Assembly: GCA_020350865.1 (NCBI GenBank)
Contig: CP070726.1
Location: 588,550-598,595, forward strand
Length of the DNA: 10,046 bases
From: Thermoplasmata archaeon
Lineage (GTDB): Archaea; Thermoplasmatota; Thermoplasmata; GCA-020350865
Direction: 5' to 3'
Position numbers and translations under genes: made by a program. This document shows, piece after piece, positions 1 to 5,882 of the stretch; positions within the stretch are counted from its first letter, which is position 1; every line of letters starts with the position of its first letter. The notes under the pieces are model-generated. The model was not told the DNA's origin, searched no databases, and saw nothing but the letters and a program-made list of their open reading frames with translations.

Positions 1-1558
1 AGGGTGGTAGTTCTTTGCCTTCTTCCCAAAACCAAAGGACATAGACGACATTATATTTTTCGAGGTTCTTGTAATATAATAGACCACCGCCCCCGACAGT
101 TGATGAATGTGGAACATTACCATAGACAAAATTTACTCCTTCTATGTTTGCGGGGGACACATAAGAGGCTCTCTCGTACCCATAATGAGTCAGAATATGA
201 AAGGGCATTAAGAGAAGAATGAAGACAGATAAAACCACAAATAATTTTTTATTGACAGATAATGAATGCTCCGCTTCAAGAAGATCCTCGTCTTTTATAT
301 TATCATTGACCCGTTTTAATCCCATTGCAGTTGAGATTATCAAGGGGAATAAAAGGAATAGCACTATCCTGTCAAATATCTCTCTTTCATAGATAAGAAT
401 TGCACCCATGCAGATACTACCAATTGATATTCCCAAAAGGGCCATTGATATTTTCTTATCGGACTTTGAGAGTATCCTGAATCCGATAATGGCAAGAATA
501 AATAATGCGAATAGAAGAGTTAACTTCAGGTAGAAAAGAAATACATACGGTCCATAACCATCGGCAATAAAGATCCTTCCTGCCAGTTTTGAAATATTAA
601 CCTGAATGGCATCCATTGTAAGATGATGTGATAGGAAAGGAATGTAATATTCAATTAAACCTGAAAGATATAAATATACGATAGCAACGGAGCCGAATAT
701 GACGATGCAAATTAAAAACTTGGAAATAAAAGATTTCATTATACCCTTTTTATAAAGAAAAATATTCAGAAAAAACAAATTACCAAGTAAAAAGACGGGT
801 GTTGCTGGATGGGCTATTAGCAATCCGACGAAAAGAAGTAAAACGATAAATAAAAACTTACGGAGATTATTTGTGTTTCTTTGAGCCTTCCCAAATTCGA
901 TTCCCAAAAAGATAGCCAATAATAGGAAATAAATAAATAGACCTAAATTCTGCGAGGTGTAATGGTCCGTTTCAAACCAATTGAAAAGAACGAATAGCCA
1001 TATGCCTGACCACACAATGCACCTATTTGTTGTTAAGCGGCTAAAAAGAAAGTATAGTATGGGAAGGAGAAGTATCTGTGTTGTTATCGGGACGAATAGA
1101 AGGAAAGTTTCGGAACTCATTCCTGTGACATTTAATACCGAAGCCCCTATTATGTGAAGCCCCGGCCATTTGTGGTATAATAATAAAGAAGGATTGAGAT
1201 GGTGGGTCCGAAGAATATAGTCGGTGTATCCATATTTGTTCCATGAATTTGCATATCTAGCTGTCCCTTCCAGCAGGGCAGGGGTAAGATAGAGACTCAA
1301 TAATAACAGTAAGGTTTGAGCGGACAATAATATAGTTTTTCGGTTATTATAAGGAGTTATTAACGTGAGAGTAAAGGCCGTAAATAGAATAATTTGTGAT
1401 AAGTAGTAATCAGGAGGGAGGCAATGGATAAGGCCGAAGTCACCGATTTTGAATTTCGTATGTACCAGTGATATGCTCCATAGTAGAAATGATATGGCGG
1501 TTAATAAAATAAGGGGTAATGGTTTCAAAATAGGGACTAATGAACTTGGTTTTTTCAT
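1..1558 (-). CDS. Polytopic membrane protein, GT-C glycosyltransferase-like (3' end outside window)
   Basis: Reading the minus strand from the ATG at 1558 gives 519 uninterrupted codons to base 2 with no stop, so the gene continues past the left edge. A GAGGG Shine-Dalgarno (1566-1570 on plus) lies 7 nt before the ATG, and an in-frame TGA lies further upstream, fixing the start. The protein is strongly hydrophobic, with roughly 11-13 membrane segments (for example residues 13-32, 52-70, 77-94, 150-172, 203-221, 234-266, 279-299, 338-360, 372-390, 397-413, 438-455), followed by a hydrophilic, probably external, C-terminal part from about 456. Loop motifs such as RYANSWNKYGYTDY (101-114), HHLNPS and YHKWPG (119-133) and DHYTSQNLGLF (198-208) resemble archaeal membrane glycosyltransferases using lipid-linked sugars. 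The family is inferred from topology and motifs; substrate unknown. Codons are AT-rich (TTA, ATA), unlike the genes beyond 2139. Confidence 0.8.
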   Translation of the reverse strand, partial: MKKPSSLVPILKPLPLILLTAISFLLWSISLVHTKFKIGDFGLIHCLPPDYYLSQIILFTAFTLTLITPYNNRKTILLSAQTLLLLLSLYLTPALLEGTARYANSWNKYGYTDYILRTHHLNPSLLLYHKWPGLHIIGASVLNVTGMSSETFLLFVPITTQILLLPILYFLFSRLTTNRCIVWSGIWLFVLFNWFETDHYTSQNLGLFIYFLLLAIFLGIEFGKAQRNTNNLRKFLFIVLLLFVGLLIAHPATPVFLLGNLFFLNIFLYKKGIMKSFISKFLICIVIFGSVAIVYLYLSGLIEYYIPFLSHHLTMDAIQVNISKLAGRIFIADGYGPYVFLFYLKLTLLFALFILAIIGFRILSKSDKKISMALLGISIGSICMGAILIYEREIFDRIVLFLLFPLIISTAMGLKRVNDNIKDEDLLEAEHSLSVNKKLFVVLSVFILLLMPFHILTHYGYERASYVSPANIEGVNFVYGNVPHSSTVGGGGLLYYKNLEKYNVVYVLWFWEEGKELPP

Positions 1559-1596
1559 TGTGTTGCCCTCATTAGATCGTATCCTAATAAATCAGG

Positions 1597-1603
1597 TTTA
1601 AAT
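1597..1603 (-). promoter_or_regulatory. Possible TATA box for the membrane protein gene
   Basis: On the minus strand the sequence GATTTAAACC centres near 1600. A start about 26 nt downstream would fall near 1574, giving a leader of about 15 nt that includes the GAGGG ribosome site before the ATG at 1558. The surroundings are AT-rich, so chance TATA-like matches are common. Confidence 0.3.
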
Positions 1604-2090
1604 CCGTGGAAGATGGCCCTAACGAGATAAGATAGCCATAGGGAATATAAATATTTAATGGGTCTTGTGCTTTCACTACGAGAGATAGCCATCTATATTT
1701 TGACTCATTGTCATCATTCATGAATCTGTTAATCTTGATTAGTAATTGAAGGCAATGTGATCTCTCGTTCATTATTTGTGTGATACTCAAATGTGAATGT
1801 TAATCGAAAAATAATTGAGCATATCCTATTCTGAGTAATTCATCCCAGAATCATCATTTTGTCTTGTCAAGATTATAATGTCCAAATCCACATTATCTGC
1901 AGGATCTACCATATGCTCGCAAAAATAATTACCAATGCCGCATTATTAAAAAGCAAGGCCGGTATGAAAAGACTCTATTTAATAATACTCAATGGATGCT
2001 GAATTGGGAATGGATATTGTATATGCATCAATTAAAGTAGCACATAAAAGAACAAAGTAACGAATATAGAAATTAGACTTTACCAAAATC

Positions 2091-2134
2091 TTAATATGTC
2101 GTAATATATTCTAATTACATATCATTAAAGGTGA
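2091..2134 (+). promoter_or_regulatory. Probable promoter and ribosome site of the sulfurylase operon
   Basis: TTAATATG (2091-2098) and TAATATATT (2102-2110) are TATA-like elements just ahead of the first operon gene. The first would place the transcript start near 2120. AAGGTGA (2128-2134) is a Shine-Dalgarno sequence 4 nt before the ATG at 2139. Which TATA-like element is used cannot be decided by eye. Confidence 0.45.
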
Positions 2135-2138
2135 TTCC

Positions 2139-2369
2139 ATGCCCGAAAAGGAGAGCAAATACACCACCGTGTCCATTCCCACCCCCCTGGCCTCCAAGAT
2201 CAGATCCCGAATCCAGGGCACAGGCTTCACCTCCGTTTCAGATTACGTGACATATGTGCTCCGGGAGGTTATGGCCAGCCTGGAAGAGGAAGAGAAGGAA
2301 GAGCCCTTCTCCAGGGAGGAGGAGGAGAAGGTCAAGGAAAGACTGCGAGCCCTGGGGTACCTGGACTGA
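2139..2369 (+). CDS. Ribbon-helix-helix (CopG-like) regulator
   Basis: This 76-residue protein begins with the beta-strand segment KYTTVSIPTPLASKI (7-21), followed by two helices around a SVSDYVTYVLREVM stretch (32-45). That is the usual order of a ribbon-helix-helix DNA-binding domain, which acts as a dimer with its N-terminal strand in the major groove. The rest is a highly charged, Glu-rich tail ending KERLRALGYLD. The start is set by the AAGGTGA site 4 nt upstream. It is the first gene of the operon, 14 nt before cysD, so it is a plausible autoregulator of sulfate-activation genes (inference). Its C-terminal RLRALGY closely resembles the end of the next gene product (KLRSLGYM), an odd similarity for two unrelated folds. 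Confidence 0.8.
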   Translation: MPEKESKYTTVSIPTPLASKIRSRIQGTGFTSVSDYVTYVLREVMASLEEEEKEEPFSREEEEKVKERLRALGYLD

Positions 2370-2383
2370 GAGGGAATGATTGC

Positions 2384-3184
2384 ATGGACCATCTCGATCA
2401 CCTGGAGAGCAAGAGTATTTTCATCATCAGGGAGGCCTACAGGCAGTTCAGGGACATCGCCGTACTGTGGAGCATAGGCAAGGACTCCACCGCTCTTATG
2501 TGGATGGTAAGAAAAGCGTTCTACGGCCATGTGCCCTTCCCTACCGTGCATATAGATACTGGGTACAAGTTCGGGGAGATCTACGAATTCAGGGACTGGT
2601 GGTCAAGGGAGTGGAATTTCAGTCTCATAGTGGGTCAAAACGAGGATGCCATTGCCAAGGGTATATGCCCTGACACCGGCAAACTGGACTGCTGCACCCG
2701 GCTCAAGACGGAAGCGCTCAAACAGACCATTGACAAATTCGGATTCAAAGCCCTGCTACTCGGCATCAGAAGGGACGAGCACGGCATCAGGGCCAAAGAG
2801 AGGGTGTTTTCCCCTAGAAACCGGGAATTTCAATGGGACTACAAGAACCAGCCCCCCGAGCTGTGGGACCAGTACAAATCCAAGCAGGAGGGGGAGCAGC
2901 ACATCAGGGTCCATCCTCTCCTGCACTGGACGGAACTGGATGTGTGGCGCTATGTGCAGAGGGAGAACATCCCCATCGTGAGCCTCTATTTTGCCAAGGG
3001 AGGGAAAAGATACAGGAGCATCGGATGCGAGACATGCTGTAATCCCATTCCCTCCGAGGCCGACACAGTGGACAAGATCGTGGAGGAGTTAAGAGTAACC
3101 AAGATTGCCGAGCGCTCCGGCCGCGCCCAGGAGAAGGAAAGGGCCTATATGATGCAGAAACTGCGCTCACTTGGATACATGTAG
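2384..3184 (+). CDS. cysD: CysD-type sulfate adenylyltransferase small subunit with an extra Cys motif
   Basis: This 266-residue PP-loop ATPase would make adenosine 5'-phosphosulfate (APS) from sulfate and ATP with CysN. CysD hallmarks are SIGKDST (30-36, PP-loop), VHIDTGYKFGEIYEFRD (55-71), RRDEHGIRAKERVFS (129-143), WDYKNQPPELWDQY (151-164) and HPLLHWTELDVWRY (177-190). It is about 36 residues shorter than E. coli CysD (302), lacking an insertion before the SIGC segment. Unusually, it carries adjacent cysteines CC (103-104) and CETCC (215-219), the CC...CxxC arrangement of [4Fe-4S] assimilatory APS reductases; E. coli CysD lacks these. It could therefore be an iron-sulfur variant with a modified or additional reaction. 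Start: ATG with AGGGA 8 nt upstream. The next gene follows after 13 nt. Sulfurylase family membership is firm; the exact reaction is not. Confidence 0.85.
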   Translation: MDHLDHLESKSIFIIREAYRQFRDIAVLWSIGKDSTALMWMVRKAFYGHVPFPTVHIDTGYKFGEIYEFRDWWSREWNFSLIVGQNEDAIAKGICPDTGKLDCCTRLKTEALKQTIDKFGFKALLLGIRRDEHGIRAKERVFSPRNREFQWDYKNQPPELWDQYKSKQEGEQHIRVHPLLHWTELDVWRYVQRENIPIVSLYFAKGGKRYRSIGCETCCNPIPSEADTVDKIVEELRVTKIAERSGRAQEKERAYMMQKLRSLGYM

Positions 3185-3197
3185 GAGAGGATATATC

Positions 3198-3422
3198 ATG
3201 CCTGATAGCGAAACCCATCTGAGAAGTTTTATCAAATCAATCACCTTCCGCATATTGGCAACAGTTACAACCATCGTGCTCGTGATCATCTTCACAGGGG
3301 AAGTACTACTGGCCTTGGGAGTCGGCATAGCGGAGGTGGTGTCCAAGTTAATTCTCTATTATGTTCATGAGCGATTCTGGGACCGCGTCTCTTGGGGCAA
3401 GATTGATGCGGGGGGCGAATGA
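3198..3422 (+). CDS. DUF2061 two-helix membrane protein
   Basis: A 74-residue protein matching the DUF2061 pattern: SFIKSITFRILAT (10-22), two hydrophobic helices (about 16-32 and 36-54), and the closing YYVHERFWDRVSWG (54-67). The function of the family is not known; it is recurrently found beside or fused to sulfate-activation genes, which fits this location between cysD and cysN. The ATG at 3198 is preferred over an in-frame ATG at 3171 inside cysD because GGAGAGG (3184-3190) lies 7 nt before it and because family members begin here. Its stop is separated from the cysN ATG by one base, implying coupled translation. A role in anchoring the sulfurylase at the membrane or in sulfate handling is speculation. 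Confidence 0.8.
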   Translation: MPDSETHLRSFIKSITFRILATVTTIVLVIIFTGEVLLALGVGIAEVVSKLILYYVHERFWDRVSWGKIDAGGE

Positions 3423-3423
3423 T

Positions 3424-4674
3424 ATGGAAAAAGCGCATCTAAAACTGGTACTGGTTGGCCATGTGGACCACGGCAAATCCACATTGATCGGTCGCCTGTT
3501 CTACGATACCGACTCCCTGCCCGAGGAGAAGATCGAAGAGGTGCGCCAGGTATGCGAGGCCCTTGGTAAGGAACTGGAGTTCGCCTATGTTTTGGACCAC
3601 CTGGAAGAGGAGCGCTCCCAGGGTATCACCATCGACACCACCCAGACCTTCTTCCGCACCGAAAAAAGGGAATACGTCATCATTGACGCCCCCGGCCACA
3701 GGGAGTTCACCAAGAACATGATCACTGGTGCATCCCAGGCCGAGGCCGCCGTTCTCATGGTGGATGCCCACGAGGGCGTGCAGGAGCAGACGCGCAGGCA
3801 TGCCTACATTCTATCACTCCTTGGACTGAGCCAGGTGATAGTGGCCATAAACAAGATGGATCTGGTGGACAACAGCAGGGAGGTCTTCAAAGCGGTGTCT
3901 GAGGATGCACTGGCCTTCCTCGGAAAAATTGGAATCTGCCCTTCATACCTGATCCCCATCTCCGCTCTAAACGGGGACAATGTGGCCGCCCGTTCGGAGC
4001 AGATGACATGGTACGACGGCCCAGCGATTCTCGAGGCTTTGGATGCCTTCAGAACCCAAAAGAACAGGGAAAAGAATCCGCTGAGACTTCCTGTCCAGGA
4101 TGTTTACAACATCGAAGGCAAGAGGATCATCGTTGGAAGGGTGGAAGGGGGGACCGTCAGGATAGGTCAGACCATCCATATATTACCAGGCGGCGAGGAA
4201 ACCGTCGTTAAAAGCATAGAGGAATACCAAAAGGAAGGAAAAAGCGCAGCGGTGGCGGGGGAGAGCACTGGCATCACGCTGAGAGACGAGCTGTTCATAG
4301 ACCGTGGCAATGTGATCTGCACCAAGGAAGACGCGCCTGCCTTGACAAAGGAGATCAAAGGCTACCTCTTCTGGATGGACAGGGCAGTCCTTGCAAAAGG
4401 CGAGCATGTGACCTTCAAATGCGCCACCCAGGGCGTCAAATGCACCGTTTCTGCCATTAAGCGCAGGATGGATTCCTCCACACTGGAGATCATTGAGGAG
4501 GATGCCGAGGAGCTGCACGAAAGAGAGGTGGGTGAGGTGCTTCTTTCCTTCGGCAGCCCGGTGATAGTGGAGGACTTCAACAAGACACCCGAACTAGGAC
4601 GTTTTGTCATTGAAAGGGGCTATGACACGGCGGGTGGTGGAATAATCGCACACCTTGGGGAGAAAAATCGATGA
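3424..4674 (+). CDS. cysN: CysN-type sulfate adenylyltransferase GTPase subunit
   Basis: A 416-residue translation-factor-family GTPase. In CysND complexes, GTP hydrolysis drives the unfavourable formation of APS from ATP and sulfate. All GTPase motifs are present: G1 GHVDHGKST (12-20), G2 region GITIDTTQ (67-74), G3 DAPGH (88-92), G4 NKMD (143-146), G5 SAL (180-182). DHLEEERSQGITID is typical of CysN. About 200 C-terminal residues form the two beta-barrel domains. There is no fused APS kinase (CysC) domain, and the protein is shorter than E. coli CysN (475). The ATG at 3424 was chosen over upstream in-frame ATGs (3361, 3406) that lie within the DUF2061 gene, because homologues begin a few residues before the G1 loop and a G-rich site (about 3410-3416) precedes it. 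The stop overlaps the next start (ATGA). Confidence 0.9.
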   Translation: MEKAHLKLVLVGHVDHGKSTLIGRLFYDTDSLPEEKIEEVRQVCEALGKELEFAYVLDHLEEERSQGITIDTTQTFFRTEKREYVIIDAPGHREFTKNMITGASQAEAAVLMVDAHEGVQEQTRRHAYILSLLGLSQVIVAINKMDLVDNSREVFKAVSEDALAFLGKIGICPSYLIPISALNGDNVAARSEQMTWYDGPAILEALDAFRTQKNREKNPLRLPVQDVYNIEGKRIIVGRVEGGTVRIGQTIHILPGGEETVVKSIEEYQKEGKSAAVAGESTGITLRDELFIDRGNVICTKEDAPALTKEIKGYLFWMDRAVLAKGEHVTFKCATQGVKCTVSAIKRRMDSSTLEIIEEDAEELHEREVGEVLLSFGSPVIVEDFNKTPELGRFVIERGYDTAGGGIIAHLGEKNR

Positions 4675-5384
4675 TAACGGTCATTGCTATTGACGCCCTG
4701 GAATACGAGCTTGCGGAGCAGTTCGATTTGTCTCATCTCAAACAGACATATTACGGAAAGACGGACATCTCGGAATTCTCGGAGCCCAGGACCATTGTGC
4801 TCTGGAGCTCGTTTATGACGGGAAAGAACATGGAATCGGAGATCCTGGCCGGAGGCGAAAAGGAGATGTGGAACATCCGAATAGATCACAGCGATTCCTT
4901 CTTTTCAAGGTTCAAAGAGCCATGCATAATCGATCTTCCCGGATACAACTACGATTTGGAGCAGCACACCCGGGAAAGAGGGCTTCTTTCGGCCTATTTC
5001 GACGCAGATGAGGAGGAAAAGGAGAAAATCAAAAAGAAGTACAATGAACATGCATTCGAGCATCACAGAAGAATCAGAAGCGAGTTCATGAAAGCCCTGA
5101 AGGGAGGGCACGACTTCATTTGCTGCTATTTCAGCATCGCAGACGTCATAGGCCACCTCAATTTCGGCAATAGAGCCTTGATGAGGGTGATATACAGGGA
5201 GCTTTCCGAAATCGCTTCTGGAGTGGATGGGGAACTGATCATCCTCTCTGACCATGGGATGAAGGCCATTGGGGGATTCGGGGACCATTCCGAATACGGG
5301 TTCTGGAGCTCTGGCTCAAAGGACCTCGGAACCCCGAAAATCACAGATTTCGCCCGTATTATAACCTCCATGGCCATGGATTAA
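4671..5384 (+). CDS. Compact alkaline-phosphatase-superfamily hydrolase (phosphodiesterase-like)
   Basis: This 237-residue protein has the metal ligands and nucleophile expected of the alkaline phosphatase / nucleotide pyrophosphatase superfamily in the right order: D8 (VIAIDAL), candidate nucleophile T41 (EPRTIVLWSSFMTG), D158 and H162 (ADVIGH), D194 and H195 (LSDHGM), and H206 (GDHSEYG). Members are usually 400 residues or more, so this is a minimal core without the cap domain. No signal peptide or membrane helix is visible, so it is probably cytoplasmic. Its ATG overlaps the cysN stop by 4 bases, so it is the last, translationally coupled gene of the sulfurylase operon. A phosphodiesterase or sulfatase acting on APS or a related nucleotide would fit, but the substrate is unknown. 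The C-terminal 25 residues lack recognisable motifs. Confidence 0.75.
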   Translation: MITVIAIDALEYELAEQFDLSHLKQTYYGKTDISEFSEPRTIVLWSSFMTGKNMESEILAGGEKEMWNIRIDHSDSFFSRFKEPCIIDLPGYNYDLEQHTRERGLLSAYFDADEEEKEKIKKKYNEHAFEHHRRIRSEFMKALKGGHDFICCYFSIADVIGHLNFGNRALMRVIYRELSEIASGVDGELIILSDHGMKAIGGFGDHSEYGFWSSGSKDLGTPKITDFARIITSMAMD

Positions 5385-5407
5385 ATCGGATATGAGAAGC
5401 TATCAAC

Positions 5408-5430
5408 TTTATATACTCCCAGACGTCTGG
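5408..5430 (+). promoter_or_regulatory. Consensus TATA box followed by a 12-bp palindrome
   Basis: TTTATATA (5408-5415) is a near-ideal archaeal TATA box, followed 3 bases later by the perfect palindrome CCAGACGTCTGG (5419-5430). It would direct initiation near 5438, about 56 nt before the SRP RNA, and so may be a second, upstream promoter for it. The palindrome lies where a repressor would block initiation. Activity is inferred only. Confidence 0.4.
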
Positions 5431-5447
5431 CTGATTACAGCGATTGA

Positions 5448-5452
5448 TTTTT
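5448..5452 (+). terminator. Possible T-run terminator of the sulfurylase operon
   Basis: A TTTTT run about 65 nt after the last stop codon of the operon is the only T-run before the SRP RNA. Archaeal terminators often consist of such runs without a hairpin. It lies between the two TATA boxes, so if it works it would also affect transcripts from the upstream box. Confidence 0.25.
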
Positions 5453-5463
5453 CGTTAAAAACT

Positions 5464-5471
5464 CTTAAATA
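5464..5471 (+). promoter_or_regulatory. TATA box of the SRP RNA
   Basis: CTTAAATA is centred about 26 nt before 5494, exactly where the first base pairs of the SRP RNA begin, and an A-rich stretch precedes it in the BRE position. The fit between the TATA spacing and the structural 5' end supports both calls. Confidence 0.6.
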
Positions 5472-5493
5472 GGTGCACTTTCTTAACAAATAA

Positions 5494-5807
5494 CGCTAGA
5501 CTTGGCCGGGGTGTTCGGCGTACCCTTATACACCAAAATCGTCGTTAGTGGGGGCAACACTCGGAGGCGGTGTAACCAGCCCGCAATCGATCCGGATGCC
5601 ACCTATGAGATTTCGTCCTTCGGGGTCGGAGGTGGTAACGATGTGCGATCGGAGGATCGTGCATCCTGTCTTAGTCATGGAGACCGGGTGAGGACCGGAA
5701 GGGAGCAGCCTTACCATGAACTACCGACGCTCGGAGGGTCGCGGGATCGAGAAGGTGTTCGGGCCTCTCGATTTCGGGTCTGAGCGCTCACTCCGAGGTG
5801 TCTAGCA
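5494..5807 (+). ncRNA. ffs: Archaeal signal recognition particle (7S) RNA
   Basis: SRP RNA is the scaffold that binds SRP19 and SRP54 and directs nascent membrane and secreted proteins to the membrane. The 5' and 3' ends pair as helix 1: GCTAGAC (5495-5501) with GTCTAGC (5800-5806), a feature of archaeal 7S RNAs. The 5' domain has the typical GGCCGGGGTGTTCGGCG start (5504-5520). Helix 6 is a 10-bp stem, 5641-5650 with 5655-5664, capped by the SRP19-recognised GGAG tetraloop (5651-5654). Helix 8 contains the SRP54-binding region GTGAGGACCGGAAGGGAGCA with the GGAA loop at 5697-5700. At about 314 nt the length is normal. The region is GC-rich relative to its flanks. Ends are set by helix 1 and the upstream TATA box and may be off by a few bases. 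Confidence 0.93.
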
Positions 5808-5882
5808 CCCGGGAAAGAGGAGTCAAGCTGCATCGTAATGCACAATACGCCGCATTCTGCCGTCTCCAGTGGAGAAATGGGA

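Larger units (their letters stand above)
1559..2138. other. 580-nt AT-rich stretch without a convincing gene
   Basis: This stretch separates two divergent genes. No tRNA, rRNA, inverted-repeat element end or CRISPR-like repeat was recognised. Only short open frames occur, the longest being a 68-codon TTG-started frame on the minus strand (1584-1790) without family resemblance or a ribosome site. The base composition matches the membrane protein gene to its left rather than the operon to its right. It must hold the promoters of both flanking genes. Confidence 0.6.

Noticed and set aside
1..1558. First impression that this region is a decayed gene or non-coding
   Set aside because: Continuous minus-strand translation gives 519 sense codons with membrane-protein character, with the phase agreeing exactly at both ends.
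1584..1790. 68-codon minus-strand frame starting with TTG
   Set aside because: No recognisable family, no ribosome site and AT-rich low-information sequence; the TATA-like element of the downstream gene lies just past its end region. Kept only as part of the gene-free stretch.
1559..2138. Searched for tRNA genes, CRISPR repeats and insertion-sequence ends in the gap
   Set aside because: No cloverleaf-like arms, regularly spaced repeats or terminal inverted repeats were found by eye.
2243..2551. 102-codon minus-strand frame
   Set aside because: Antisense shadow across the RHH and cysD genes, both of which have strong family signatures on the plus strand.
3439..3801. 120-codon minus-strand frame
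   Set aside because: Antisense shadow of the cysN GTPase domain.
4905..5288. 127-codon minus-strand frame
   Set aside because: Antisense to the AlkP-fold gene, whose metal-site motifs confirm the plus strand.
5502..5783. 93-codon open frame on the plus strand
   Set aside because: It lies entirely within the SRP RNA, whose helices 1, 6 and 8 explain the sequence; the frame has no ribosome site.
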